DNA from: Sphingopyxis sp. PAMC25046
GTDB lineage: Bacteria; Pseudomonadota; Alphaproteobacteria; Sphingomonadales; Sphingomonadaceae
Reading direction: 5' to 3'
Length of the DNA stretch: 64,000 nt
NCBI RefSeq assembly: GCF_004795895.1
Contig: NZ_CP039250.1
Location: 1-64,000 of the forward strand
Shown here: positions 1 through 8,677 of the stretch, one piece after another
Layout of the letters: every line of letters starts with the position of its first letter
Numbering within the stretch: position 1 is the first letter of the stretch
Program-made: the position numbers and the translations under genes
Notes under the pieces: model-generated
Databases searched by the model: none
What the model was told of the DNA's origin: nothing
What the model saw: the letters and a program-made list of their open reading frames with translations, nothing else

Positions 1-511
1 TGGCAAGACCGGGCGCGAAGAGCGCCGCGAGTACGGTTCCCGAATTGCCCATGCCGGCAAGGCCCATTGCCTTGCCCTGATGCTCGGGCGGATACCAGCG
101 GCTTGCAAGCGGCAGCGCGATCGCGAAGCTGGCGCCGGCGAAGCCGAGGATGACCCCCAGCGCCAACGTGCCTGCAAAGCTGTAAACCCCCATAAACCAG
201 GCCGTGAACAGTCCGGCGATCACGACCAGCTGGCTGATTGCGCCCGAACGCTTCGGCCCGATGCGGTCGACGAGCAGCCCGTTGACGACGCGCAGCAGAG
301 CGCCGGCGAGCGTCGGAACGGCAACCATCAGCCCTTTCTGCGCGGGGGACAGCCCGAGGTCTTCGGAGATTGCGGGCGCTAGCGGCCCGAGGATGACCCA
401 CACCATGAAAGCGAGATCGAAATAGAGAAAGGCGGCGACAAGCGTCGGCCAGTGACCGCTCGCCCAGAAGCCCGATTTGGGTGCCGAGGCGCCCGTGGTT
501 GCAGTTGTCAT
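1..511 (-). CDS. narK: NarK/NasA-type nitrate/nitrite transporter, MFS (3' part outside window)
   Basis: The reverse strand is open from an ATG at 511 to the window edge, giving the first 170 residues of an MFS permease. The N-terminus (MTTATTGASAPKSGFWASGH) leads into TM1 with the FYFDLAFMVWV-like motif typical of NNP-family nitrate/nitrite porters, followed by LSPAQKGLMVAVP and a GxxxDRxGPKR cytoplasmic loop. By family knowledge it imports nitrate or exports nitrite across the inner membrane. It lies downstream of an attenuator-like leader and of the nasS-nasT pair, so it is probably the first gene of an assimilatory nitrate operon continuing beyond position 1. The C-terminal half is missing only because of the window boundary. 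Confidence 0.85.
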   Translation of the reverse strand, partial: MTTATTGASAPKSGFWASGHWPTLVAAFLYFDLAFMVWVILGPLAPAISEDLGLSPAQKGLMVAVPTLAGALLRVVNGLLVDRIGPKRSGAISQLVVIAGLFTAWFMGVYSFAGTLALGVILGFAGASFAIALPLASRWYPPEHQGKAMGLAGMGNSGTVLAALFAPGLA

Positions 512-537
512 CGTCCGTCCCCTTTTTGTGACGGGCA

Positions 538-563
538 ATAAAAAAAGCCGCCAGGACGGCGGC
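538..563 (-). terminator. Intrinsic terminator/attenuator in narK leader
   Basis: On the minus strand GCCGCC-GTCCT-GGCGGC is followed at once by seven T, and the narK ATG lies about 27 nt further on. A terminator immediately in front of a gene argues for conditional read-through (attenuation). The upstream GCCGTCAGG segment can also pair with the terminator's 3' arm CCTGGCGGC, so alternative structures are possible. Confidence 0.75.
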
Positions 564-720
564 CACGCGGGCGCATCCTGACGGCTTCATTGCCTGTTGG
601 ATTACGGAGAAAGGCTCCCCGTGTGCCGCGCGGGCCAGCCCCCTCGTTGGAGCCGTCGCCGCTTTATCCTGCCCCGGCAGCCCTGCCGAGTGCAATTAAA
701 CTGCCTGATTCGCCACATCC
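541..720 (-). promoter_or_regulatory. Candidate NasT-responsive (ANTAR) leader RNA with attenuator upstream of narK
   Basis: Read on the minus strand, this leader holds a hairpin GGCTCC-AACGAG-GGGGCT (637-654) whose six-base loop has A at position 1 and G at position 4, the signature of ANTAR-protein RNA targets. A second, weaker element GGC-AATGAA-GCC (583-594) also has an A1/G4 hexaloop. Just before narK comes an intrinsic terminator (541-563). In known systems NasT binds the two hexaloop hairpins and prevents termination. NasT is encoded about 1.5 kb away, which fits. The second hairpin has a short stem and is the uncertain part. Confidence 0.65.
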
Positions 721-772
721 GCGCAACCGATTATTTCGCAGGTGCAGCATAAATTCTATCTGGGCCTAAAAT

Positions 773-1984
773 CTAAGGAAGGTCAGAGAGATAGCCCTGT
801 ATATCGTCGGGATCGAAGGCGCGCCCGTCAAAAAAGCGGTCGCTGCCGAGGAGAAGACGGCCCTGTACTGACCCCGCGCCAAGCGGCGTGTCGATCCCGC
901 CCTCCAGCTTTGAACTCGCGCCGGGGAGCGGCGCGCCTGATCCCGCCAGCGCCCCGCGATAGATGTCGGGACGGAACACTGCGGCCGCTGTAGCGGCGTC
1001 GGCGGCGGAATAGGGGATGTGGTCCCAACGAAGCATCTGCGAATAGAGCCACGCCGCCTGGCTGCGCCATGGGAAGTTCGCTGCTTCGCGGTGTTGGAAC
1101 ATGAAATCGGGATAATGGATCGGTTCACCGCCGGGCACGAGGCGGATGTGATCGGTGATCGCGCGCAGAACCGCATCACGCGGGGCGTCCAGATATTCCG
1201 GCCGCTCCAGTATCCGTGCGCTTTCGTCCGCAGTGCCGGGTTCGACGAAATGGGCGGCAGCGGCGTGGAGCGCGCGTAGCAGAGCCTCGACGGCGTCGCG
1301 CCGCTCCTCGACGACCGCTTCGCGCATCGCTAGCACCTTTTCGACGCCGCGGCGCCAGATTTGCGCGGTTGCGAGCGCGATATGGCCAACACCGCGTTCG
1401 ACCGCGATCGAATTCCATGGTTCACCGACACAGATCCCGTCGACCTCACCTGCAGCGAGCGCATCGGCGGCAAAGGGTGGGCTGGTGACGACGATGTCGA
1501 CATGGGTATCGGGACGGATTCCGACACCCGCGAGCCAGTATCGAAGCATGTAATTGTGGCTGGAATAGCGATGTACGACGCCGAAGCGCAGCGGCTTCCC
1601 GGCGATTTTCCGTTCCGCTGCCACGCGCTGCAGCGCCGCGCCGATAACCGTCGGGTCGCCCAGCGTTTCTCCAAGTCCGACATCCTGCGCGAGTTGGGTC
1701 GAAAAGGTCACCGCGTTTCCGTTGAGTCCCAGCACAAAGGGCACCGCCATCGGCACTGCGGGCCGGTCGCGGCCGAGCGCGGTCGCGATCGCCAGCGGCG
1801 CGATCATGTGCGCGGCGTCGGTGTGGCCATAGAGCAGCCGGTCTCGCACCGTTGCCCAGGTCATGTCGCGCACCAGTTCGATGTTGATGCCTTCGCGTGC
1901 CGCAAAGCCCAGTTCGTGCGCGAGGATCGGCAGGGCTGCATCGACGAGCGGCAGGAAGCCGATACGGAAGGTCTCGGCGCTCAT
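773..1984 (-). CDS. nasS: Nitrate sensor NasS (NrtA/CmpA-like binding protein without signal peptide)
   Basis: A 403-aa protein of the ABC-type nitrate-binding (NrtA/CmpA) family. It starts MSAETFRIGFLPLVDAALPI with no signal peptide or lipobox, so it is cytoplasmic rather than a transport subunit. This is the hallmark of NasS, which binds nitrate or nitrite and releases the antiterminator NasT. The start overlaps the nasT stop by ATGA (1981-1984), indicating translational coupling. The neighbouring attenuator and nitrate transporter support the assignment. Confidence 0.88.
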   Translation of the reverse strand: MSAETFRIGFLPLVDAALPILAHELGFAAREGINIELVRDMTWATVRDRLLYGHTDAAHMIAPLAIATALGRDRPAVPMAVPFVLGLNGNAVTFSTQLAQDVGLGETLGDPTVIGAALQRVAAERKIAGKPLRFGVVHRYSSHNYMLRYWLAGVGIRPDTHVDIVVTSPPFAADALAAGEVDGICVGEPWNSIAVERGVGHIALATAQIWRRGVEKVLAMREAVVEERRDAVEALLRALHAAAAHFVEPGTADESARILERPEYLDAPRDAVLRAITDHIRLVPGGEPIHYPDFMFQHREAANFPWRSQAAWLYSQMLRWDHIPYSAADAATAAAVFRPDIYRGALAGSGAPLPGASSKLEGGIDTPLGAGSVQGRLLLGSDRFFDGRAFDPDDIQGYLSDLP

Positions 1985-2562
1985 TCGATATCTCCCAAGA
2001 GCGCGTCGCTCGTCACGATGGCTTCGGCAATCTCGGCAATGCGGCGGTTGGTGCTCATCGCCTGCCCGCGGAGCAACGCATAGGCTTCGGGCTCATCGAT
2101 CCGACGCCGTTTCATCAGGATCGCCTTGGCCCTGTCGATCACGGCCCGCTCGGCGAGGGCGTTCTTGGCATCGTCGAGCTCGCGTTGCAGCGACGAGAAG
2201 GCGTGGAAGCGGCGAACCGCAAGGTCGAGTACGGGCTTGATGCGTTGCTGCGAAAGACCGTCGACGACATAGGCGGAAACGCCCGCGTCGATCGCTGCGA
2301 AAGTGGCCTCGGTATTACTCTGATCGACGAACATCGCTATCGGCCGCGCCAGCGCGCGCGACATCGCGAAGAAATCTTCGAGCAGATCGCGGCTCGGGTT
2401 TTCGAGGTTGATGAGGACGACCTCGGGGGTCGCCGCCTCGATCTGTGCGACGAGCGGTCCAGCGGGATCGATGAGCACGAGATCATCGAGGCCGGCCTCG
2501 CGCAGGCCGTCGGAGATGATGGCGGCGCGCGTCGTGCTGGTGTCGATGATCGCGATCCTCAT
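1981..2562 (-). CDS. nasT: ANTAR-domain antiterminator NasT
   Basis: 193 aa: an N-terminal receiver-like domain (MRIAIIDTSTTRAAII) and a C-terminal ANTAR RNA-binding domain (about residues 125-185; AERAVIDRAKAILMKRRRIDEPEAY..LR). The phosphoacceptor region (EVVLINLENPS) carries N where typical receivers have D, consistent with control by NasS binding rather than phosphorylation. It is first gene of the nasT-nasS pair. The proposed target is the leader at 541-720. Confidence 0.88.
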   Translation of the reverse strand: MRIAIIDTSTTRAAIISDGLREAGLDDLVLIDPAGPLVAQIEAATPEVVLINLENPSRDLLEDFFAMSRALARPIAMFVDQSNTEATFAAIDAGVSAYVVDGLSQQRIKPVLDLAVRRFHAFSSLQRELDDAKNALAERAVIDRAKAILMKRRRIDEPEAYALLRGQAMSTNRRIAEIAEAIVTSDALLGDIE

Positions 2563-2691
2563 GATCGCGCCTTTACGCTGCAGCGCACAAATCTGCTAGC
2601 TGGTTTCTTATTTGCGCAGGTTTCAAGCTGGCAGATGGTCGCTTCTTGAAATTATCCTCCGAAAGCTGCCGGTCTCCAATCGGCCAGCGTT

Positions 2692-2985
2692 TCACTCCTC
2701 GCGGAAAAATTCGACGTGGAAGCGAACTGATCCGACGGGTTCGACGCAATGAATAATTGTCGGCTCGACAATGCCAGCGTCACCGCCGGCGGACAGGATC
2801 GATACCCGACGCGGCCGGCGCGGGTCGCTCACTATATAGCGCAGTAGGCCTTCCTCGACGCGGATCAGGCCCCAAGTGCCGGCTTTCGTCGCATGATCCC
2901 CGAGCAGGCCCGCGGGAATGGTCGCTTCGGTAAAGCTTGGGGTGCGTTTATAGGGCTTGACGTCGCGCGGCAGTTCCGTGGTCAT
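2692..2985 (-). CDS. DUF1971 (YeaR/TehB-like) protein
   Basis: A 97-aa single-domain DUF1971 protein (LPRDVKPYKRTPSFTEATIPAGLL, then TWGLIRVEEGLLRY). Family members such as YeaR are induced by nitrate, nitrite or NO in enterobacteria, but their biochemical role is not settled. The gene is translationally coupled (ATGA at 2982-2985) to the truncated globin and ends the aox operon. The context supports a role in nitrogen-oxide stress; no catalytic residues can be named. Confidence 0.75.
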   Translation of the reverse strand: MTTELPRDVKPYKRTPSFTEATIPAGLLGDHATKAGTWGLIRVEEGLLRYIVSDPRRPRRVSILSAGGDAGIVEPTIIHCVEPVGSVRFHVEFFREE

Positions 2986-3368
2986 GACGTCGCCGATCGC
3001 TCGCGGTGAAATTGGACCCCGAGTTGCAGGCTTTCGGCGATGCGATCTGCCTTGACCTGGAGCGTTGCAGCGACATCGGGGGCGAGCAGCTCGTCGGTTG
3101 TACGCCGCCAGATACTCAGCCAGCGCTCGAAATTCTGCGATGTCATGTGCTCTGCGTGCCGGACATGCGCGACCATCGGCTGTCCCTTGTAGCGCCCGCT
3201 CGTGAACATGATCGAATGCCAGAAATCCTGAAGCTTGCGAAGATGATCAGGCCAGTCCGTGATGGCTCCGTCGAAAATCGGACCCAGGATCGTATCGGCG
3301 CGCACCCGACTATAGAATTCCGGAATGAGGTGATTAATATCCTGTTCCGAGAGCTTTTCATCCGACAT
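2982..3368 (-). CDS. Group III truncated haemoglobin
   Basis: 128 aa from the ATG at 3368, which has AGGAGA seven bases upstream; an in-frame ATG at 3401 lacks a ribosome site. The sequence (LIPEFYSRVRADTILGPIFDGAI, DHLRKLQDFWHSIMFTSGRYKGQPM, HFERW-like NFERWLSIW) matches TrHbIII with the conserved W of helix G. These globins bind O2 and NO. It overlaps the DUF1971 gene by 4 nt and follows the single-domain globin by 10 nt. Two different globins in one operon is notable. Confidence 0.85.
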   Translation of the reverse strand: MSDEKLSEQDINHLIPEFYSRVRADTILGPIFDGAITDWPDHLRKLQDFWHSIMFTSGRYKGQPMVAHVRHAEHMTSQNFERWLSIWRRTTDELLAPDVAATLQVKADRIAESLQLGVQFHRERSATS

Positions 3369-3378
3369 CAAAGTTCTC

Positions 3379-3828
3379 CTATGCGGCAGCGGTATCTTCA
3401 TATGCCTGCGCCTCCGCCGCTATGAGAATGTCGGCGAGCATCCAATAGGCTTCGCCCCACGCCGCCAGGACTTCGTCGGTCGCCACCTCGTCACCCAGCA
3501 CCTCGCGGATAGCAGGGAGAAGCGCCTCGGCGACATGGGGATAATGATCCGGTTTGACCCCGGTTTCTAGGTGACGCGCCACCATGCGCGAGACGGCGGG
3601 ACCAAGATTGGGCAGCTTGTCGATGTTGCGCGCATAAGCAATGATCGCTCCGGCCAGCCGCTTGGGCTGCTCGCCGCTGTCCTGGGCGGCGCGATCGAAC
3701 ATTGCTTCAATGTCGCGGTTTTGGAACAGGCGGGCGTACATCGCCGTCGTGATTGCAAGCCCGTGCTTTTCCAGCGCCGGGGCCGTCGATTTGACGATGA
3801 CCATGGCTTCGGCGGATGCAGTGCGCAT
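3379..3828 (-). CDS. Single-domain globin related to flavohaemoglobin N-terminus
   Basis: 149 aa aligning over its length with the haem domain of Hmp: ITTAMYARLF supplies the B10 tyrosine (Y31), ARHLETGVKPDHY the proximal histidine (H86), and the tail EVLAAWGEAYWMLADILI the end of the globin fold. The FAD/NAD reductase domains are absent, so it belongs to the single-domain (Vgb/Cgb-like) globins. NO dioxygenation or O2 delivery is likely, with electrons from a separate reductase. It starts 38 nt after the receiver gene, in the aox operon. Confidence 0.88.
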   Translation of the reverse strand: MRTASAEAMVIVKSTAPALEKHGLAITTAMYARLFQNRDIEAMFDRAAQDSGEQPKRLAGAIIAYARNIDKLPNLGPAVSRMVARHLETGVKPDHYPHVAEALLPAIREVLGDEVATDEVLAAWGEAYWMLADILIAAEAQAYEDTAAA

Positions 3829-3866
3829 TGTGTAATCCTTTTTTGGGGAGGCGAGGGAGCGGCCGG

Positions 3867-4211
3867 TCAGGCAATTTGTCGGTCCGCGAATATATCGGTC
3901 AGGGCTTCCGTGAGTTCGTCACCGGTCAGCGGTTTGTCGATCAGTCGGCAACCAAGCGCGGCCGCTGATGCCCGCAAGGCGCGGTCGGGATGGGTCACGA
4001 GCAGGAGGGCCGGCGACAGGTTTCCCAACGCCCGCTGGCTTGCGAGCCAGGCGAGGCCGTCGCCCTGGAAGTCCTGGTCGATTATGAGGCAAGCCTCGCT
4101 TGCGGGTTCCTTGGCCTCCTGCGAGAGCGTGAAGCCGTCGAGCGTCAGCGCGAACCGGAGCGAGGAGAGAAGGGCAGGATCGCTCCCAAAGAGTGCGATG
4201 GTGCGATCCAT
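3867..4211 (-). CDS. Stand-alone degenerate receiver-domain protein
   Basis: 114 aa from ATG 4211, preceded by GGAGGAAGGAGA. It reads as a CheY-like fold: beta-3 CLIIDQDFQG carries the candidate phosphoacceptor D, and LIDKPLT gives the conserved K. The first acidic pair is reduced (ALFGSDP instead of VDDD/E), so phosphorylation may be weak or lost. There is no output domain. It sits between aox (26 nt) and the globin, so it is probably part of the local oxygen/NO response. Partner unknown. Confidence 0.65.
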   Translation of the reverse strand: MDRTIALFGSDPALLSSLRFALTLDGFTLSQEAKEPASEACLIIDQDFQGDGLAWLASQRALGNLSPALLLVTHPDRALRASAAALGCRLIDKPLTGDELTEALTDIFADRQIA

Positions 4212-4237
4212 GATCCTTCTCCTTCCTCCGCGAGCCG

Positions 4238-4927
4238 TCAGGCGGCCGTCTTCCAATGCGGCTCGAGCGTGATGTGCGGCGGGCATTCGGCGACGGGACC
4301 GACGGGCAAGCCGGCGAGTTCGTTAGCGAAGCCATGGTTCACGTCGCGGTGGTGCGCTTCGTCCGCCCGCACGACCAGAACGACATCGCGCAAGGTCGCA
4401 TTGACCGGCAGTCCCCAATAATCGCGCGCGATTTTCGGCGCCGGCACATTCATGCTGCGGCCTTCGTCGATCTCGGCGAGATAATGCGTATAGCTGATCA
4501 CCGCCTCTTCCTCGAAATAGCCGACGACGCGGTGTGCGGTCTTCGAGCTGACGAGATACAGCGCGAAGAAGCACAGATAAAATACCCACTGGACGCCGAT
4601 AATCACGGCCCGTTCGAAGAGCGTCGGCTTCGAAATCTCGATAAAGGTCATCAGGTGCATGCGCTCATTCTCGGCTTCGTCCATGAGCGTCTTGATCCAG
4701 CCCCTGTCGTCGCACATGCGCCGGAGGCAAGCGAGATGGTTGATTGTCGCGCCGACCATTCCCGGGACGGCCGCCACCGTCTCCAGCACCACTGCGCGAT
4801 GCCCATAGCGTTCGGCAAAGAAGGTATCGGCGCACCACCTCAGAACTTTGGTGAAGCCGTAAGCGACCCGATCGGATACGCCCTTGGGGTTGTGATGGAC
4901 GCTGAGATCGATGAAAGGTGCGGTCAT
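4238..4927 (-). CDS. aox: Alternative oxidase (diiron ubiquinol oxidase)
   Basis: 229 aa with all alternative-oxidase signatures: LET (E49), NERMHL (E88, H91), the EEEA block (139-142) and RADEAHHRDVNH (E190, H193), the six diiron ligands. Two hydrophobic stretches (about 50-65 and 108-127) fit monotopic membrane binding. It oxidises ubiquinol and reduces O2 to water without proton pumping, and is resistant to cyanide and NO. It begins an operon with two globins and lies 81 nt from the divergent fixL gene. RBS GGAG lies before the ATG. Confidence 0.93.
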   Translation of the reverse strand: MTAPFIDLSVHHNPKGVSDRVAYGFTKVLRWCADTFFAERYGHRAVVLETVAAVPGMVGATINHLACLRRMCDDRGWIKTLMDEAENERMHLMTFIEISKPTLFERAVIIGVQWVFYLCFFALYLVSSKTAHRVVGYFEEEAVISYTHYLAEIDEGRSMNVPAPKIARDYWGLPVNATLRDVVLVVRADEAHHRDVNHGFANELAGLPVGPVAECPPHITLEPHWKTAA

Positions 4928-5008
4928 GGGAACTTCTCCGTTCCGGCGGCAGGGGTTACGGATGCCGTCGTTGGATCGGGAATAGGCTGGTTGCTGGAGC
5001 GCTGAAAT
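4928..5008. promoter_or_regulatory. Divergent aox / fixL promoter region
   Basis: This 81-nt gap must hold promoters for both directions. I looked for an FNR/FixK-type TTGAT-N4-ATCAA palindrome and found none. A perfect TCCCC-TA-GGGGA palindrome lies just inside fixL (5032-5043). The short spacing makes shared control of aox and fixLJ plausible, but no site can be assigned. Confidence 0.4.
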
Positions 5009-6553
5009 TTGGATGATGTCCCTACCGCAACTCCCCTAGGGGATTTAACGGAGGTACCTCGCGCGAGCTTTGCGAGCCGCTTTCTGCCGCGTATCCCGGT
5101 GGCTGCCGCCTTCGGGATTGCGATGCTGGCGATTGCGGCTGGCGCCGGCATCCGGCTATTGTTCGCCGACGATCTTGGCCAGCGTGCGACGTTCATCTTC
5201 TTCGTGCCCGGCGTCGTCCTCGCTGGCGCCTTGTCGGGCTGGCGGGCCGGGGTGCTGGCGGCGCTCGCGGGCGCCGTCGCGGGGCTGTTGTGTGACAGCC
5301 GCATCGGCCCTGTCGAGAGCGGCAGCTGGATCGCGGCATCGGCCTTTCTTGTGATCTCCCTTGCAATTGCGGTTGGTGGCGAATGGTTTCAGCACGCACG
5401 GGTGGAGACCGAGGCCGCTGCCGCTAGCCTCGCCGGTCGTGAGGCGCATCTGCACTCGATCCTCGAAACCGTACCCGACGCGATGGTCGTCATCGACGAA
5501 GGCGGAACGGTTCGGGACTTCAGTCCGGCCGCCACACGCATGTTCGGCTGGCAGGCGCATGAAGCGATCGGACGCAACGTCCGCATGCTCATGCCCGAGC
5601 CCTACCGCACCGCGCACGATGATTATCTCGACCGATATTACCGGACAGGCGAACGGCGTATCATCGGCAAGGGTCGCGTCGTCGTCGGCGAACGCCGCGA
5701 CGGCTCGACCTTCCCAATCGAATTATCGGTCGGCGAGATGCGCGCGGGCGGCGAACGTTTCTTTACCGGCTTCATTCGCGATCTCACCGAGCGGCAGCAG
5801 GCAGAGACGCGCCTGCAGGAACTGCAGAACGAGCTGGTTCATGTCTCGCGCCTGACCAGCCTCGGCGAAATGGCCTCGGCGCTCGCCCACGAGATCAATC
5901 AGCCCCTCTCGGCGATCGCAAACTATCTGAAAGGCAGCCGGATGTTATTGGCACGCGACGAAGTGCCGCACGACCGCCTCGGCGATGCGGTTGATCGGGC
6001 GGCGAGCGAGGCGCTTCGCGCGGGCGATATCATTCGGCGCTTGCGCGATTTCGTAGCGCGCGGCGAAACCGAACGCGCCGTTGAAAGCCTGCCCAAGCTC
6101 GTCGAGGAGGCGAGCGCGCTCGCGCTCGTCGGGGCGCGCGAGCATGACATTCATGTGAGATTCGCCTTCGATCCCGTCATCGACCGGGTCCTCGTCGACA
6201 AGGTTCAGATTCAGCAGGTGGTGCTCAATCTGGTCCGCAACGCCGTTGATGCTCTGGCCGGATCGCTGCCCGGGACGCGCGAGCTCACCATCTCAATTGA
6301 TCCGGATGCCGACATGGCGCGGGTCAGTGTGACCGATAATGGGCCAGGCATTGCCCCGGAAATCGCAAGCCAGTTGTTTCAGCCCTTCGTGACGACAAAA
6401 CGCACAGGCATGGGCGTAGGCTTGTCGATTTCCCGGACCATTGTGGAAGCCCATGGGGGAAAAATCGGGGTCGAGTCCGAAGACGGTCGGGGTTCGAAAT
6501 TTCATTTCACATTGCCGGCCGCCAGCGAGGAGGAATTTTTGGATGGCGAGTGA
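5009..6553 (+). CDS. fixL: Oxygen-sensor histidine kinase FixL
   Basis: 514 aa, TTG start at 5009 with GGAG nine bases upstream. Four membrane helices (about 33-128) precede a haem-PAS domain (145-260) and a kinase core. The haem ligand is in [12 protein letters not shown] (H203), and the FG-loop arginine in [10 protein letters not shown] (R223). The dimerisation box [10 protein letters not shown] holds phospho-His H294, and the N/G boxes [16 protein letters not shown] and GMGVGLSIS are intact. In rhizobia, oxygen leaving the haem activates the kinase, which phosphorylates FixJ. It overlaps fixJ by 11 nt. No nitrogen-fixation genes are present, so the targets here are probably respiratory. 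Confidence 0.92.
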   Translation: MDDVPTATPLGDLTEVPRASFASRFLPRIPVAAAFGIAMLAIAAGAGIRLLFADDLGQRATFIFFVPGVVLAGALSGWRAGVLAALAGAVAGLLCDSRIGPVESGSWIAASAFLVISLAIAVGGEWFQHARVETEAAAASLAGREAHLHSILETVPDAMVVIDEGGTVRDFSPAATRMFGWQAHEAIGRNVRMLMPEPYRTAHDDYLDRYYRTGERRIIGKGRVVVGERRDGSTFPIELSVGEMRAGGERFFTGFIRDLTERQQAETRLQELQNELVHVSRLTSLGEMASALAHEINQPLSAIANYLKGSRMLLARDEVPHDRLGDAVDRAASEALRAGDIIRRLRDFVARGETERAVESLPKLVEEASALALVGAREHDIHVRFAFDPVIDRVLVDKVQIQQVVLNLVRNAVDALAGSLPGTRELTISIDPDADMARVSVTDNGPGIAPEIASQLFQPFVTTKRTGMGVGLSISRTIVEAHGGKIGVESEDGRGSKFHFTLPAASEEEFLDGE

Positions 6554-7163
6554 TCCAATCGTCTATGTGATCGATGACGACGACGCGGCGCGGCATTCGC
6601 TGGAGTTTCTGCTCGACTGCGCCGGCATTCGCGTTCGCGGTTTCGCGTCGGCCGACGCCTTCCTGACGGCGTCGCCGGCGCTTGACGGCGCCTGTATTGT
6701 GACCGACGTACGTATGCCCGGCACGAACGGGATGGAATTCGTCGAGAAAATCAGAGCGCAGGGGGGTACGGCTCCCGTCATCGTCATCACCGGCCACGCT
6801 GACGTTCCGCTCGCGATTCAGGCGATGAAGGCCGGCGTCGCCGAGTTCATCGAAAAACCGTTCGACGATGAGGCGATGCTTGGTGCGATCCGTCAGGCGC
6901 TGGCTCATCAGGCGGGGAGCGAAGCCGCGCGTGCTGAGACGAAAGCGATCGGCGAACGACTGGCGACATTATCAGCTCGAGAGCGCGAGGTCGTCGACAG
7001 GCTGGTCGCCGGAAAAGCGAACAAAGCGATCGCCTTCGATCTCTCGATCAGCGCGCGAACCGTTGAAGTATACCGCGCCAATGCAATGATGAAGATGCAG
7101 GCGAGAACATTGTCCGATCTCGTGCGTATGGCCACCATAGTCCAGATGAGTGGTTCTGACTGA
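6543..7163 (+). CDS. fixJ: Response regulator FixJ
   Basis: 206 aa from ATG 6543. The receiver has [18 protein letters not shown] (phospho-D), TGHADVPLA and EKPFDD. The LuxR-type HTH covers about residues 140-200 ([37 protein letters not shown]). It is highly similar in layout to rhizobial FixJ and is coupled to fixL. The expected output is transcription of oxygen-limited respiratory genes, possibly the divergent aox operon. No fixK gene is visible. Confidence 0.92.
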   Translation: MASDPIVYVIDDDDAARHSLEFLLDCAGIRVRGFASADAFLTASPALDGACIVTDVRMPGTNGMEFVEKIRAQGGTAPVIVITGHADVPLAIQAMKAGVAEFIEKPFDDEAMLGAIRQALAHQAGSEAARAETKAIGERLATLSAREREVVDRLVAGKANKAIAFDLSISARTVEVYRANAMMKMQARTLSDLVRMATIVQMSGSD

Positions 7164-7289
7164 TCAAGACGACGTTCGGGCGAGCTTTTGCTCTGTTCGT
7201 GATGGGAGAAAGCGTCAGCCAGCCAGAGTGCTGCTTTCATATCATTAGGTACCGAACAGGACTGACCTCTTTCGGCCCCCAGTCGATGT

Positions 7290-8201
7290 TTACGATTTTG
7301 CCTGGGTTGACGCCAGCTCGCGAGCGACAGACAGGAAGGCGGCCAACCCGGCGGAAGGATGCCTTCGGCCGGGATAGTAAAGACAAAGGCCCGGAAAAGG
7401 CGGTGTCCAGTCTTCGAGCAGGCGGACGAGCGTTCCTGATTCGGTATAGGCGATCACATCCTGTTCGAAATAGAAGCCGATACCGAAGCCCGCCAGCACA
7501 GCGGCGCGCGACAGGTTGAATTCGTCGAACGTCATCGGGCCGTTCACCTCGATCTGCGCCGTGTCGCCGCCCTTCTCGAAATGCCAGCGGTAGAGCGCGC
7601 CATCGGGCAAGCGGACACGAATGCAGTCGTGTGAAACGAGATCGGTCGGCACGAGCGGTGGTGATCGCGTGGCCAGATAGGCTGGCGAGGCGACCACCGC
7701 GAAGCGCTGCGCCTCGCCGAGTGACAGGGCGATCATATCGGTCGGAACGAGCGAGGCCACACGAATGCCAAGGTCGAAACCCTCGGCGACGATGTCGCGC
7801 AGTTGTCCCTCGGTCACGACATCGACATGCATGTCGGGATAGCGGCGCGAATATTCCAGGAGAAGAGTGGTGAAGGCAGGCGAACGCGCTGCGAATGGCG
7901 GCGCGTTGATCCGCAGCGTTCCTGTCGGCGTTGCACGGCGCTCGCGAACGATCTCGATGGTTTCGCGAACGTCCTGAAGCGAGGGACCTAGGCGATCGAC
8001 GAAGATCCTACCGGCGTCGGTCAATGCGACGCTCCGTGTTGTGCGGTTGAACAGGCGCACGCCAAGCTCGGCTTCGATCCGCGCAATCATGTGACTGAGC
8101 GCCGTCGTCGACATGCCCAGATCGATTGCGGCCTGCCGGAAGGATCCGCGGCGTGCAACGCCCAGAACGGCGTCGAAGTCCCGAAGCGCCAGTCGCGACA
8201 T
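7290..8201 (-). CDS. LysR-family transcriptional regulator
   Basis: 303 aa with an N-terminal winged HTH (FDAVLGVARRGSFRQAAIDLGMSTTALSHMIARIEAELGVRLFNRTTRSVALTD in the usual order) and a substrate-binding domain. It is divergent from an NTF2-like/SDR pair. A CCAGAT-N10-ATCTGG palindrome in the shared gap is the likely site. The effector is unknown. Confidence 0.87.
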   Translation of the reverse strand: MSRLALRDFDAVLGVARRGSFRQAAIDLGMSTTALSHMIARIEAELGVRLFNRTTRSVALTDAGRIFVDRLGPSLQDVRETIEIVRERRATPTGTLRINAPPFAARSPAFTTLLLEYSRRYPDMHVDVVTEGQLRDIVAEGFDLGIRVASLVPTDMIALSLGEAQRFAVVASPAYLATRSPPLVPTDLVSHDCIRVRLPDGALYRWHFEKGGDTAQIEVNGPMTFDEFNLSRAAVLAGFGIGFYFEQDVIAYTESGTLVRLLEDWTPPFPGLCLYYPGRRHPSAGLAAFLSVARELASTQAKS

Positions 8202-8227
8202 TATCCCGAATCCTTCACTAGCTCATG

Positions 8228-8249
8228 CCAGATTGGCCTACTTATCTGG
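8228..8249. promoter_or_regulatory. Palindrome in LysR/NTF2 divergent promoter
   Basis: CCAGAT-N10-ATCTGG is a perfect 6-bp inverted repeat, 26 nt from the lysR start and 50 nt from the NTF2-like start. Its size and position match a LysR-type recognition site. Confidence 0.55.
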
Positions 8250-8299
8250 ATAGTGCGCTGGTCTTACAACGGGGGCAAGTCAAATGAAGGAGACTTGTC

Positions 8300-8677
8300 A
8301 TGCAGACCAGGAGCGAATCCGACACCAAGCAGCGCGGCACCCAAGCGGTTGTTGCATCCCTGCCCAAACCCATTGCCGACTTTGTCGAGGCCAATGCACG
8401 GCTCGACGTTGACGGCACGCTGAAGCCGTTCGCAGCCGATGCGCTCATTGTGGACAACGGCCACCGTCACGCGGGCCTCCCCGAAATCAGGACCCTGTTC
8501 GAAGACGAGGTCGTCGCCGTAAAAGCGATCTTCACGCCGGACAGCGTGCGCCAAGAGAACGGCAAGATCGTTGTCGAGGGCCCCGCACATGGCGACTTCA
8601 AGGGCAGCCCGATCCGCTTCACCTATGACTTCACGCTCGAGAACGACGCCATCCAGACGCTGGAGATCACGCTATGA
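8300..8677 (+). CDS. NTF2-like / SnoaL-fold protein
   Basis: 125 aa with ribosome site AAGGAG before ATG 8300. The pattern (FVEANARLDVDGTLKPFAADALIVDNGHRHAGLPEIRTLFEDE, then a beta-rich end) is that of the ketosteroid-isomerase/NTF2 superfamily. It overlaps the SDR gene by 4 nt (ATGA) and is probably activated by the divergent LysR protein. The substrate is unknown. Confidence 0.75.
   Translation: MQTRSESDTKQRGTQAVVASLPKPIADFVEANARLDVDGTLKPFAADALIVDNGHRHAGLPEIRTLFEDEVVAVKAIFTPDSVRQENGKIVVEGPAHGDFKGSPIRFTYDFTLENDAIQTLEITL

Noticed and set aside
4928..5008. FNR/FixK box between aox and fixL
   Set aside because: No TTGAT-N4-ATCAA-like sequence with acceptable match.
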